Assembly: GCF_019702925.1 (NCBI RefSeq)
Contig: NZ_AP024713.1
Coordinates: forward strand, 1,054,001 to 1,118,000
Source of the DNA: Campylobacter sp. 19-13652
Lineage (GTDB): Bacteria > Campylobacterota > Campylobacteria > Campylobacterales > Campylobacteraceae
Reading direction: 5' to 3'
Length of the DNA stretch: 64,000 nucleotides
Below the pieces are notes generated by a model. The model saw only the letters and a program-made list of their open reading frames with translations. It was not told the DNA's origin and ran no database searches. Both the position numbers and the translations under genes were made by a program. Of the stretch, positions 42,934-50,526 are shown one piece after another; positions within the stretch are counted from its first letter, which is position 1, and the number at the start of each line of letters is the position of its first letter.

Positions 42934-43139
42934 TCAAACTCTATCGTTTACCGTATCAGCCTTGCAATCATCAAAATACCCAATTGCACAAAGCACGCCA
43001 TTAGTGCATAATACCTTTAAGTAGCCATAATTGCTCCTATTTTTGCATTTTTCACATATTTTTTCACCTATTTTCCAAAGATTTAGCCATGCTAGAAGCG
43101 CAGCATTTATACTAACCTTAGGTCTTATGTCTATTTCAT
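42934..43139 (-). pseudogene. Frameshifted small cysteine-rich protein gene
   Basis: On the minus strand a frame without a start codon reads LLAWLNLWKIGEKICEKCKN, RSNYGYLKVLCTNGVLCAIG and YFDDCKADTVNDRV before TGA (42936-42934). Five cysteines in C-X2-C, C-X5-C and single spacing suggest a small metal-binding or disulfide protein. An ATG at 43139 gives only ATG AAA TAG, but one extra A would fuse it to this frame (MKIDIRPKVSINAAL..., 68 residues). No ribosome site is obvious. The family is unknown to me; the conservation of reading-frame quality suggests recent inactivation or a base error. Confidence 0.6.
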
Positions 43140-43779
43140 TTCACATAATTCGTGAGAATATTTTACCCAATAGCGCAGTAGTTGCCTTGCTTAGATCAAT
43201 TTTTACTTCTATCCTTATAAAAATTAGCAAGCACCAACTAGCCTCATATCGTAGTATTTTTAGCAGTATCTTTTATCTAACTTGTCTGGGTAATAAACCC
43301 AGCGCTTTTAACAATGCAACCATATACCTCACTCTATCTAGTAGCCTTATCTTTAAATAAATGGTTAAAAAATAGCCAGTTTTATTTATAAAGCTATTTG
43401 GATTTTCTCTCGCACCACTTAGTCGGCATGCCTCAAAAATAGCAAGTAAAAGTGGCAATGCACACAAAAGGCGTAATCTTAAAGACGTTGTCTATAAAAT
43501 TACAAAAGCATAAAGCTGCATTAGCGCAAAGCTCTATCTTAAAATTTCTTATATATAATCTTAAATGTATAAAATAGAACCAAATGGATAACCTTTAAGG
43601 ATAATCTTACTTTCCATATTATCCTTAAGCTTAAATTCTAGACATTCAAAATTAAATAAAGTATGCTTATTGAGTATGTCTTTTAATAAAAATAAAAAGA
43701 CCAAAAGACAGTAATTTGAGATAGATGTTTTTAAATTTGAAAATTTTAAAGCACAGATGATACTCTATGCTTTATTTTA
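43140..43779. other. Gene-poor region with decayed frames
   Basis: The minus strand near 43395-43460 reads AIFEACRLSGARENPNSFIN, protein-like but without a good start. A short hairpin (CTGGGT and ACCCAG, about 43286-43302) is present. No intact gene or RNA seen. Confidence 0.4.
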
Positions 43780-44232
43780 TTATTTTTTTGAAAAGAAACT
43801 ACTAGCAACGTCCAAAATAGAGCTAGCCACACCGTTTTTTGATAAATTTTCTAAGCCAAGCATAGAGCTTATCGCATCTGCTCCACCTTGTTTATTTAAA
43901 AATCCACTAATAGCAGAGGCTATCATAGGCATCATATCATTGACGCTACTTTTTTCTACATCTGTCTCGCTGGCTACTTTGGAGACTATTTCATCTGCGT
44001 CATCGTGATCTAATAAGCTCAAAAGTTTATTACCGCTATCTTGATTTGATATAAGAGATATAATTTCACTTGCACCGCCATTCTTAAGGCTATCTGTAAT
44101 TTTACCCAAAAATAAAGGTGCGACAAAAGAGACAATTTGGCTAATTTTAGATAGATCTAGCCCTGTCTTAGTAGATATTTGTTCTAACAAATTATTGCAC
44201 AAATCTGATTTTAAAAACGCTTGTAAATCCAT
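43780..44232 (-). CDS. DUF937 family protein
   Basis: The 150 residues show the DUF937 pattern: repeated helices with VSFVAPLFLGKITDSLKNGGASEII, GNKLLSLLDHDDADEIVSKVA and the hydrophobic IASAISGFLNKQGGADAIS. The function of the family is unknown. The ATG lies only 24 bases after the 3' end of tRNA-Asp (44257), with AGAGGA as ribosome site and no terminator between. It therefore seems to be transcribed with the tRNA operon. Confidence 0.85.
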   Translation of the reverse strand: MDLQAFLKSDLCNNLLEQISTKTGLDLSKISQIVSFVAPLFLGKITDSLKNGGASEIISLISNQDSGNKLLSLLDHDDADEIVSKVASETDVEKSSVNDMMPMIASAISGFLNKQGGADAISSMLGLENLSKNGVASSILDVASSFFSKK

Positions 44233-44256
44233 CGCGTCCTCTATATATTGAAGTAG

Positions 44257-44333
44257 TGGCGCAGCGGACGGGGCTCGAACCCGCGACCTCCGCCGTGACA
44301 GGGCGGCATTCTAACCAACTGAACTACCGCTGC
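44257..44333 (-). tRNA. tRNA-Asp (GTC), copy 1
   Basis: 77 bases. Acceptor GCAGCGG pairs with CCGCTGC, discriminator G and encoded CCA. Anticodon arm CCGCC-CTGTCAC-GGCGG gives GTC. It is the last tRNA of the operon in the direction of transcription and is identical to copy 2 at 44705-44781. Confidence 0.97.
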
Positions 44334-44447
44334 ACCTAAAAAATATAGCCCTGCTTATCTAAAAAGCAAGAAAGTTTTAGAAAATCAATAAACCCAGTTA
44401 TAAGAACCGAGCGTAAAAAAGGCTTTATTTTTAAAAGCCAAATCTAA

Positions 44448-44523
44448 TGGTGGTCGCTATAAGACTCGAACTTATGACATCCACCTTGTAAGGGTGGCGC
44501 TCTACCAACTGAGCTAAGCGACC
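44448..44523 (-). tRNA. tRNA-Val (TAC), copy 1
   Basis: 76 bases. Acceptor GGTCGCT pairs with AGCGACC, discriminator A and encoded CCA. Anticodon arm CCACC-CTTACAA-GGTGG gives TAC. Identical to copy 2 at 44827-44902. Confidence 0.97.
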
Positions 44524-44530
44524 ATAGCTC

Positions 44531-44606
44531 TGGCGACCCCTAGAGGATTTGAACCTCTGTTACTTCGCAGAGAACGAAGTGTCCTGAGCCACTAGACGAA
44601 AGGGTC
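44531..44606 (-). tRNA. tRNA-Glu-like, anticodon CTC by position
   Basis: 76 bases with a Glu-type body: D-arm TTCGTCTAG..GG..CAGGACA, T-arm stem AGAGG/CCTCT, acceptor GACCCTT/AGGGGTC (one G-T), discriminator G and encoded CCA. By alignment to E. coli tRNA-Glu, the loop TTCTCTG (stem CTTCG/CGAAG) puts CTC at 34-36, with a T at position 37 where a purine is nearly universal. It occurs once, while its Asp, Val and Lys neighbours occur twice. Confidence 0.8.
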
Positions 44607-44622
44607 TAAACCCTACAAAAAA

Positions 44623-44698
44623 TGGTGTCCTGTGTTGGATTCGAACCAACGGCCCCCTCATTAAAAGTGAGATGCTCTACCGGCTGAGCTAACAAGAC
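44623..44698 (-). tRNA. tRNA-Lys (TTT), copy 1
   Basis: 76 bases. Acceptor GTCTTGT pairs with ACAGGAC, discriminator A and encoded CCA. Anticodon loop CTTTTAA on stem TCTCA/TGAGG gives TTT. Identical to copy 2 at 44906-44981. Confidence 0.97.
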
Positions 44699-44704
44699 GC
44701 AAAG

Positions 44705-44781
44705 TGGCGCAGCGGACGGGGCTCGAACCCGCGACCTCCGCCGTGACAGGGCGGCATTCTAACCAACTGAACTACCGCTGC
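44705..44781 (-). tRNA. tRNA-Asp (GTC), copy 2
   Basis: 77 bases, same sequence as copy 1, with encoded CCA and anticodon GTC. It lies 6 bases from tRNA-Lys copy 1. Confidence 0.97.
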
Positions 44782-44826
44782 ACCTAAAAATAAAGAATTA
44801 AATTTAAAAAATAAGCTTAAATTTAA

Positions 44827-44902
44827 TGGTGGTCGCTATAAGACTCGAACTTATGACATCCACCTTGTAAGGGTGGCGCTCTACCAACTGAGCTAAGCGA
44901 CC
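44827..44902 (-). tRNA. tRNA-Val (TAC), copy 2
   Basis: 76 bases, same sequence as copy 1, with encoded CCA and anticodon TAC. Only 3 bases separate it from tRNA-Lys copy 2, where the first block has the tRNA-Glu. Confidence 0.97.
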
Positions 44903-44905
44903 TAG

Positions 44906-44981
44906 TGGTGTCCTGTGTTGGATTCGAACCAACGGCCCCCTCATTAAAAGTGAGATGCTCTACCGGCTGAGCTAACAAGAC
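44906..44981 (-). tRNA. tRNA-Lys (TTT), copy 2
   Basis: 76 bases, same sequence as copy 1, with encoded CCA. It is the first tRNA of the operon in the direction of transcription, about 20 bases downstream of the -10 box. Confidence 0.97.
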
Positions 44982-45000
44982 ACTCAAAAAATGAAGTGTG

Positions 45001-45029
45001 ATTATACAAAAAACGAAACCTTTTGTCAA
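45001..45029 (-). promoter_or_regulatory. Consensus sigma-70 promoter of the tRNA operon
   Basis: On the minus strand, TTGACA (45029-45024), a 17-base spacer and TATAAT (45006-45001) are a perfect consensus promoter. It directs transcription through all seven tRNAs and probably the DUF937 gene. Confidence 0.9.
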
Positions 45030-45178
45030 GGCATTTTTGAAAATTTATTAAATTTTTAGAAAGCAGTGAATAAATTTAAAGTAAACTTATGATATTATTC
45101 TTAAATTATATTTTTTTAATTTATTTTAATATTATTTAAAGTAAAATGGCTAAGTTTTAAACCACACTGGGGATAAAA

Positions 45179-46282
45179 ATGATAAATATAAAAGAAAAAA
45201 AGCCAGTTTTTATGTGGGGTAAAGAGTTTGAAACCGATATTTCTAGAATAGACACGGAGCATAGATATCTGATAGAGATAATAAATAAAATAGGAGATCT
45301 GCTCTCAAGCTCATCAATAGACACAGTAAAGATAAATGATATCTTTAAGGATCTACTTGATTATACAAAATATCACTTTAGCAACGAAGAGATGCTCGCA
45401 AAAGAATATGGTGTAGATCAAAGACACATGGCACTACACAAAAACGAGCATAGAAATTTTATACAGAAAATAACAGAGCTTTATAGCGCATTAAATCCTG
45501 AAAATATTAAATTTGAAGCAAAAGAACTGCTTGATTTTTTGGTGCATTGGCTTACATTTCATATACTCGGAATGGATAAAAACCTAGCCTCTCAAATGAA
45601 ACTAATAAAATCTGGAAAAACACCTCAAGAAGCATTTGACGCGGTAAATAACAGCCAAAGTGAGCAAGTAGATACCCTTGTAAAATCTTTTAACAATATC
45701 TTTGACATACTTATAAAATATAACGAGGAGCTTTTAGGGCTTAAAACCTCGCTAGAACAAAAGGTAAAAGAGCGCACAGCGGAGCTTGAAGTAGCAAATG
45801 AAAAGCTAAGACAAATAGCTCTAAATGACGAACTTACAAAGCTTGCAAATAGGCGCAGCACTATGAATGAGCTTGATAGATACATAGACAAATTTAACAA
45901 AAATGGAGATATTTTTTCTATTATTATGCTTGATTTAAACGACTTTAAAAGAATAAACGACACACTAGGACATGATGCTGGAGATAGGCTTTTAATCAAG
46001 ATAGCTCAAGCCATAAAAGATGGAGTACGCACAGATGATATAGCTTGCAGACTAGGAGGAGATGAGTTTATAATAATATGCCCAAACACAGATAAAGATG
46101 GCGCCAAAAACGTAGCCGGCAAAATACTACAGAGTATAAACGAGATAAAAGTACAGCTACCTAATCAAATCTGGCACGCAAACTCAAGCATAGGCATAGC
46201 AACAATAAGCAATGAATTAAGTGATAAAATGGAGATACTAAAAGCAGCAGACGCAAAAATGTATAAAAATAAGCAGTCTTAA
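45179..46282 (+). CDS. Hemerythrin-GGDEF diguanylate cyclase (O2-responsive candidate)
   Basis: The 367 residues combine an N-terminal bacteriohemerythrin domain with a GGDEF domain. The di-iron ligand set is complete: H28, H66, E70, H87, H91, H128 and D133, in the family order. A coiled-coil linker (about 165-215) leads to the cyclase domain: NDELTKLANRR, LDLNDFKRINDTLGHDAGD, and GGDEF at 293-297 preceded by R284-X-X-D287, the product-inhibition I-site. Such proteins make cyclic-di-GMP in response to oxygen or redox state (as in a Vibrio example). The ATG is preceded by GGGGAT. It stands alone, 81 bases before a YheO-type regulator on the same strand. Confidence 0.9.
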   Translation: MINIKEKKPVFMWGKEFETDISRIDTEHRYLIEIINKIGDLLSSSSIDTVKINDIFKDLLDYTKYHFSNEEMLAKEYGVDQRHMALHKNEHRNFIQKITELYSALNPENIKFEAKELLDFLVHWLTFHILGMDKNLASQMKLIKSGKTPQEAFDAVNNSQSEQVDTLVKSFNNIFDILIKYNEELLGLKTSLEQKVKERTAELEVANEKLRQIALNDELTKLANRRSTMNELDRYIDKFNKNGDIFSIIMLDLNDFKRINDTLGHDAGDRLLIKIAQAIKDGVRTDDIACRLGGDEFIIICPNTDKDGAKNVAGKILQSINEIKVQLPNQIWHANSSIGIATISNELSDKMEILKAADAKMYKNKQS

Positions 46283-46363
46283 AATATAATAATTATCAAA
46301 TAATGTAATGTAAAGTTTAATTAAATATTTTATGCTAAAATTTACCAAAAATATGGACGGTAA

Positions 46364-47062
46364 ATGAATAGCAAACAAATACAAGAATACAAGCAACTAG
46401 CACTTTTTCTAAGCAGTACTTTAGGTGATAGCTACGAGATAGTATTACACGATGTTATAGGACAAACATCAAACATAATAGCCATACATAACCCCTTATC
46501 AAAGCGTTCTGAATATTCAGCGCAGGCTGAATTTATAAAAGATATAATAGAAAAAAAAGAGTATAAAAACAACACCGATAAAAGCGGCTTTAAAATACAG
46601 GCAAAAGACGGAAAGACGCTATATGGGGCGACATTTTTTATAAAAGATGACGACAAACTCGTAGGGTTATTATGCATAAACCATGATAAAAGCGAATATG
46701 AAAATATAGCAAATGCCATAATAAAGCTAGGCGGGATAAACATGGCTTTACAAGACAATATAAGCCCTCAAATAACAAATGCAAAAACCACAAGTAGCAA
46801 CATAGCCGATAATCTAACCAAAGAAATATCCGCCGTAGTATCGGAAATAGTCGGCATAGATATAATAAATTCAAACTTAATGCCTACCGTAGAACAGAAA
46901 AAAGAGATAATAGCTAAGCTTTATAAAAATGGAATTTTTAACATCAAAGGCGCAATAAGCGAGGTAGCAAAAATACTAAAAATAAGCGAGCCAAGCGTCT
47001 ATCGATACATGAGTGAGATAAAAAATACCGGAAGGCAAGAGGGGCTAATGTACTACATATAA
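46364..47062 (+). CDS. YheO/DauR-type transcriptional regulator (PAS + HTH)
   Basis: The 232 residues have an N-terminal YheO-like PAS domain (LALFLSSTLGDSYEIVLHDV, IIAIHNPLSKRS, GATFFIKDDDKLVGLLCIN) and a C-terminal helix-turn-helix (EIIAKLYKNGIFNIKGAI, then VAKILKISEPSVYRYMSEIK). This is the architecture of YheO and DauR regulators, which respond to small molecules. A weak ribosome site (ACGGTAA) precedes the ATG. The target is unknown; the neighbouring hemerythrin cyclase is a candidate partner only by proximity. Confidence 0.85.
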   Translation: MNSKQIQEYKQLALFLSSTLGDSYEIVLHDVIGQTSNIIAIHNPLSKRSEYSAQAEFIKDIIEKKEYKNNTDKSGFKIQAKDGKTLYGATFFIKDDDKLVGLLCINHDKSEYENIANAIIKLGGINMALQDNISPQITNAKTTSSNIADNLTKEISAVVSEIVGIDIINSNLMPTVEQKKEIIAKLYKNGIFNIKGAISEVAKILKISEPSVYRYMSEIKNTGRQEGLMYYI

Positions 47063-47174
47063 GCCCACACTTGCATTTAATTATTTAGAATAAAAGTAAA
47101 ATGTCTAGTTTAAATTTAAACTGAGCATAAATTTAAATCCACCTATAAACTTGCAAAAATCTTAAATTTAAAAC

Positions 47175-47197
47175 CTATCTGCCAAATAAGCAGATAG
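47175..47197 (-). terminator. Terminator after lpxD
   Basis: Arms CTATCTGC and GCAGATAG with a 7-base loop; on the minus strand the stem is followed by GTTTTAAATTT. It lies 8 bases beyond the lpxD stop and between convergent genes. Confidence 0.7.
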
Positions 47198-47204
47198 ACT
47201 CAAA

Positions 47205-48167
47205 CTATTTTAACTTTTTAAAAAATCTTAAAATCTTTGCCTGAAGCTTATAATACTCCTCAAAAGGCACAGCAGGTAAGCCTGCATATTTGCGCCCCCC
47301 TTCTAAGCTTTTACTCACCCCAGCCCTCGCAGCTATCTGCGCAAAATCCCCTATTTTCAGGTGTCCACCACTACCACTTTGTCCACCCATGACGACATTT
47401 CGCCCTAGCACGCTAGAACCAGCAAGCCCGACTTGCGACACGATGATACACCCCTGCCCTAGCTCGCAGTTATGCCCTATTTGCACGAGATTATCTATCT
47501 TTGTGTAGGCTTTTATAATGGTGCTTTCAAACACACCCCTATCAATAGTAGTGCAAGCTCCGACCTCCACAAAATCCTCAAGCACAACATTTCCATTATG
47601 ATAAATTTTTACATGCTTACCGTCTGGAGTGTGAGCGTAGCCAAAGCCATCGCTACCGATGACACAGTTTGCTAGCAAATGGCAACCATCTCCTATAACG
47701 CAGTCGTTGTAAATCACGACATTTGGGTGTATGAGGCAGTCATTACCTATTTTGACATTATCTCCTATATAAGCACCAGCCATTACCACGCTACCCTCAC
47801 CTATGCTGACATTTGAGCCTAAATGCACGTTTGGCATGATTTTTGCACTTTTTGCAATATCACAAGGCAAGGCAGGCTCAGCAAAGAGAGGTTTTGCGTA
47901 TTTCTGGCTTAAAACAGCAAAGGCTAGATGCGGGCTTGGCACTATTAGCTTAACGCAGCCCTCTGGCACGCTTAGAGCTAAAGCCTCACTTACTAAAATA
48001 GCGCCTGCATTAGTCTGCCTTAAAAGCTCCTCGTTTTTTTCGCCATCACAGTAGCTTAGCTCACTTTTAGTGGCGTTTTTTAGGGAGTTAATAGAATCTA
48101 TCCAAATATCACTTCCATTAAATTTAATGCCGAGTAGTTCGGCTATTTCGCTTAGTTTCATCATCAC
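47205..48167 (-). CDS. lpxD: UDP-3-O-(acyl)glucosamine N-acyltransferase
   Basis: LpxD adds the second 3-hydroxyacyl chain in lipid A synthesis. The 320 residues have an N-terminal uridine-binding domain (LSYCDGEKNEELL) and a left-handed beta helix of hexapeptide repeats (about 105-270: IGEGSVVMAGAYIGDNVKIG, GSDGFGYA). The conserved histidine is in NLVQIGHNCELG. The start overlaps ilvH by 4 bases, as in C. jejuni. Standard length for epsilonproteobacteria. Confidence 0.95.
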   Translation of the reverse strand: MMMKLSEIAELLGIKFNGSDIWIDSINSLKNATKSELSYCDGEKNEELLRQTNAGAILVSEALALSVPEGCVKLIVPSPHLAFAVLSQKYAKPLFAEPALPCDIAKSAKIMPNVHLGSNVSIGEGSVVMAGAYIGDNVKIGNDCLIHPNVVIYNDCVIGDGCHLLANCVIGSDGFGYAHTPDGKHVKIYHNGNVVLEDFVEVGACTTIDRGVFESTIIKAYTKIDNLVQIGHNCELGQGCIIVSQVGLAGSSVLGRNVVMGGQSGSGGHLKIGDFAQIAARAGVSKSLEGGRKYAGLPAVPFEEYYKLQAKILRFFKKLK

Positions 48168-48625
48168 ATATCCATAATTACAGAACCACCACGGACTATA
48201 TCTATGGGGTTAAATTTTTTCACAGTTTTTAAAAAGCTATCTATGCGGCTTGCGTCATCTACAACCATTACGACTATAAATTCATCGCTTGAGTTTGCAA
48301 CACTACCATTATAGCCCTTAAGTATCGCATCAAGCCCTGCAAAATCCTCACTAAGAGGAATTTTTACAAGCGCCATTTCCTTTTCTACGAAGCTAGCATC
48401 CTCTATTACCTTATAAGTAGGTATAAGCTTATGAAGCTGCTTTACTATCTGCTCAAGCACGCGTTCATCGCCATTTGTAACTATACTAAGCCTAGAAAAA
48501 TCACTCTCTGGTATGGGTGCGACTGTAAGGCTATCAATATTATACCCTCGCCCAGCAAAAAGCCCAGAAATACGAGCTAAAACTCCGTGCTCGTTTAAAA
48601 CTATTACAGATATTAGCCTTCTCAT
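48164..48625 (-). CDS. ilvH: Acetolactate synthase small (regulatory) subunit
   Basis: IlvH provides valine feedback control of acetolactate synthase. The 153 residues show an ACT domain (MRRLISVIVLNEHGVLARISGLFAGRGYNIDSL...IPESDFSRLSIV), then the C-terminal ferredoxin-like domain (VKIPLSEDFAGLDAIL). It overlaps ilvB and lpxD by 4 bases each, so the three genes are translationally coupled. Normal length. Confidence 0.95.
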   Translation of the reverse strand: MRRLISVIVLNEHGVLARISGLFAGRGYNIDSLTVAPIPESDFSRLSIVTNGDERVLEQIVKQLHKLIPTYKVIEDASFVEKEMALVKIPLSEDFAGLDAILKGYNGSVANSSDEFIVVMVVDDASRIDSFLKTVKKFNPIDIVRGGSVIMDM

Positions 48626-50328
48626 CTTTTACCCTTGTCATCAAGTATCATATTATATATAGCAGCCCCTGCTGGCACCATAGGCAAGACATTTTCAAAG
48701 CGGTCAATAACGACGTCAATAATAGCTGGCTTTTTACTATCAAGCGCTTCTTTTAAGGCTTTTTTAAACTCATCCTTTGTTTTTACCCTATAGCCAACCC
48801 CGCCAAAGCTAGCAGCAAGCATAGCAAAATCAGGCTGCAGGCTTAAATCCGTACTAGAAAATCTATGCTCATAAAAAAACGTCTGCCATTGCCTAACCAT
48901 ACCTAAGAAGTTGTTATTTAGCACGATATTTATAACAGGTATATCATCAGCCATAGCCGTCATCATCTCCTGTATATTCATAAGTATCGAGCCATCTCCT
49001 GTAAAATTTATCACCGCATTTGCAGACTTTGCCACCTTTGCACCAAGTGCAGCAGGTAGACCATACCCCATAGTACCCTGCCCTCCACTTGTAAGAAACT
49101 GCCTAGGGCTATTAAATGGATAAAACTGCGCCACCCACATCTGATGCTGCCCTACATCTGTACTGATTATAGCCTCATCACCTACTATTTGGGCAGTTTG
49201 CTTTATCACCCACTGAGGCTTTAAAACCCCCTCGCTATCATCAAAGTCTAGCGGATAAAGAGCCTTAAATTTATCAAGCGTATCTCGCCAAGGCGCATAT
49301 AGGCTAGGATCTATACCAGCATCGCTATTTAACTCGTCCATGATTTGATTTACCACAGTGGCTAAATCTCCGACAATAGGATAATCGGCGTTTATGATTT
49401 TAGAAATGGAACTAGGGTCTATATCCACATGAATTATCTTTGCGCCTTTGGCAAACTCAGCAGTATTGCCAGTGATACGGTCATCAAAGCGCGCACCAAG
49501 CGAAATAAGAAGATCACACTCGCTAATAGCCATATTTGCAGCGTAGCTTCCGTGCATGCCAGCCATGCCTAAATTTAAGCTATCATCATCTCTTAAAACG
49601 CCAAGCGCCATAAGTGTCTGCACGGCTGGAATTCCACTCATAGCTAGGAGTTTTCGCACAGGCTCAGCGGCATTTGAGGATATAGCACCGCCGCCTATAT
49701 AAGCAAGTGGGCGTTTGGCTGATTTTATCGCCGCAACTGCCTTTTTAATCTGCTTAGAATTTCCTTTGTAAGTTGGCTTATAAGTAGGCATACTCACCTC
49801 GTTTGGATACTCAAAAAGCCCTATCTCAGCGGTTATGTCCTTTGGTATGTCTATATGCACAGGACCTGGGCGTCCAGTACGTGCGATATAAAACGCCTCC
49901 TTTATTATCCTAGGCAGCTCCTCTATGCTACGTACTAGATAGTTGTGCTTCACACAGGCGCGCGAAATGCCTACCGCATCTATCTCCTGAAAGGCATCAG
50001 TACCTATTAAGGCACGCCCCACTTGTCCGCTTATAAGCACCAAAGGCACGCTATCAGAATAAGCTGTCGCAAGCCCAGTAATTGCATTTGTAAAGCCTGG
50101 ACCACTAGTGGTAAAGGCCACTCCGACGCGACCGCTCGCCCTAGCATACCCATCTGCTGCATGCACAGCTGCTTGCTCATGGCGAGTGAGTATATGACGA
50201 AAATGATCTTGCTTGTATGTCTCATCGTAGATATTTAACGCTGCGCCACCAGGGTAGCCAAACACGACCTCAACGCCCTCAAGTCGCAATGCCTCGCTAA
50301 TCATCTGCGAGCCGTTTAACTCTTTCAT
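48622..50328 (-). CDS. ilvB: Acetolactate synthase large (catalytic) subunit
   Basis: This TPP- and FAD-dependent enzyme makes acetolactate or acetohydroxybutyrate for branched-chain amino acids. The 568 residues show the start NGSQMISEALRLEGVEVVFGYPGGAALNIYD, the catalytic glutamate in TRHEQAAVHAADGYARASG, and the TPP/Mg motif GDGSILMNIQEM with NNNFLGMVRQW. It heads the ilvB-ilvH-lpxD unit. No leader peptide or attenuator was recognised upstream. The homologue is called ilvI in some Campylobacter annotations. Confidence 0.95.
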   Translation of the reverse strand: MKELNGSQMISEALRLEGVEVVFGYPGGAALNIYDETYKQDHFRHILTRHEQAAVHAADGYARASGRVGVAFTTSGPGFTNAITGLATAYSDSVPLVLISGQVGRALIGTDAFQEIDAVGISRACVKHNYLVRSIEELPRIIKEAFYIARTGRPGPVHIDIPKDITAEIGLFEYPNEVSMPTYKPTYKGNSKQIKKAVAAIKSAKRPLAYIGGGAISSNAAEPVRKLLAMSGIPAVQTLMALGVLRDDDSLNLGMAGMHGSYAANMAISECDLLISLGARFDDRITGNTAEFAKGAKIIHVDIDPSSISKIINADYPIVGDLATVVNQIMDELNSDAGIDPSLYAPWRDTLDKFKALYPLDFDDSEGVLKPQWVIKQTAQIVGDEAIISTDVGQHQMWVAQFYPFNSPRQFLTSGGQGTMGYGLPAALGAKVAKSANAVINFTGDGSILMNIQEMMTAMADDIPVINIVLNNNFLGMVRQWQTFFYEHRFSSTDLSLQPDFAMLAASFGGVGYRVKTKDEFKKALKEALDSKKPAIIDVVIDRFENVLPMVPAGAAIYNMILDDKGKR

Positions 50329-50456
50329 ATCGCTGCCTTTGGTTAAATTTTGATTGATATTATACGATTATTTAATTTAAACTTAGATGATTTTTTACCT
50401 TTTACGCAAGCTTTAGTTAGAGTTTTGAGTACAAAATGTTACTAACGGTTACAAGA

Positions 50457-50487
50457 AAGTGCTTACATTATAAATTTGTAAGCACTT
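50457..50487 (-). terminator. Strong hairpin between flgH and ilvB
   Basis: Perfect 11-base arms AAGTGCTTACA and TGTAAGCACTT with a 9-base loop, 40 bases beyond the flgH stop. The T run is short (TTTCTTG), so efficiency is uncertain. Confidence 0.6.
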
Positions 50488-50526
50488 CATAACCATAAAA
50501 TATAAATTTAATCTAAAGCCTTAAGC

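Noticed and set aside
44257-44981. tRNA repeats as an attachment site of an integrated element
   Set aside because: No integrase, direct-repeat fragment or foreign cargo lies next to the cluster; simple tandem duplication explains it.
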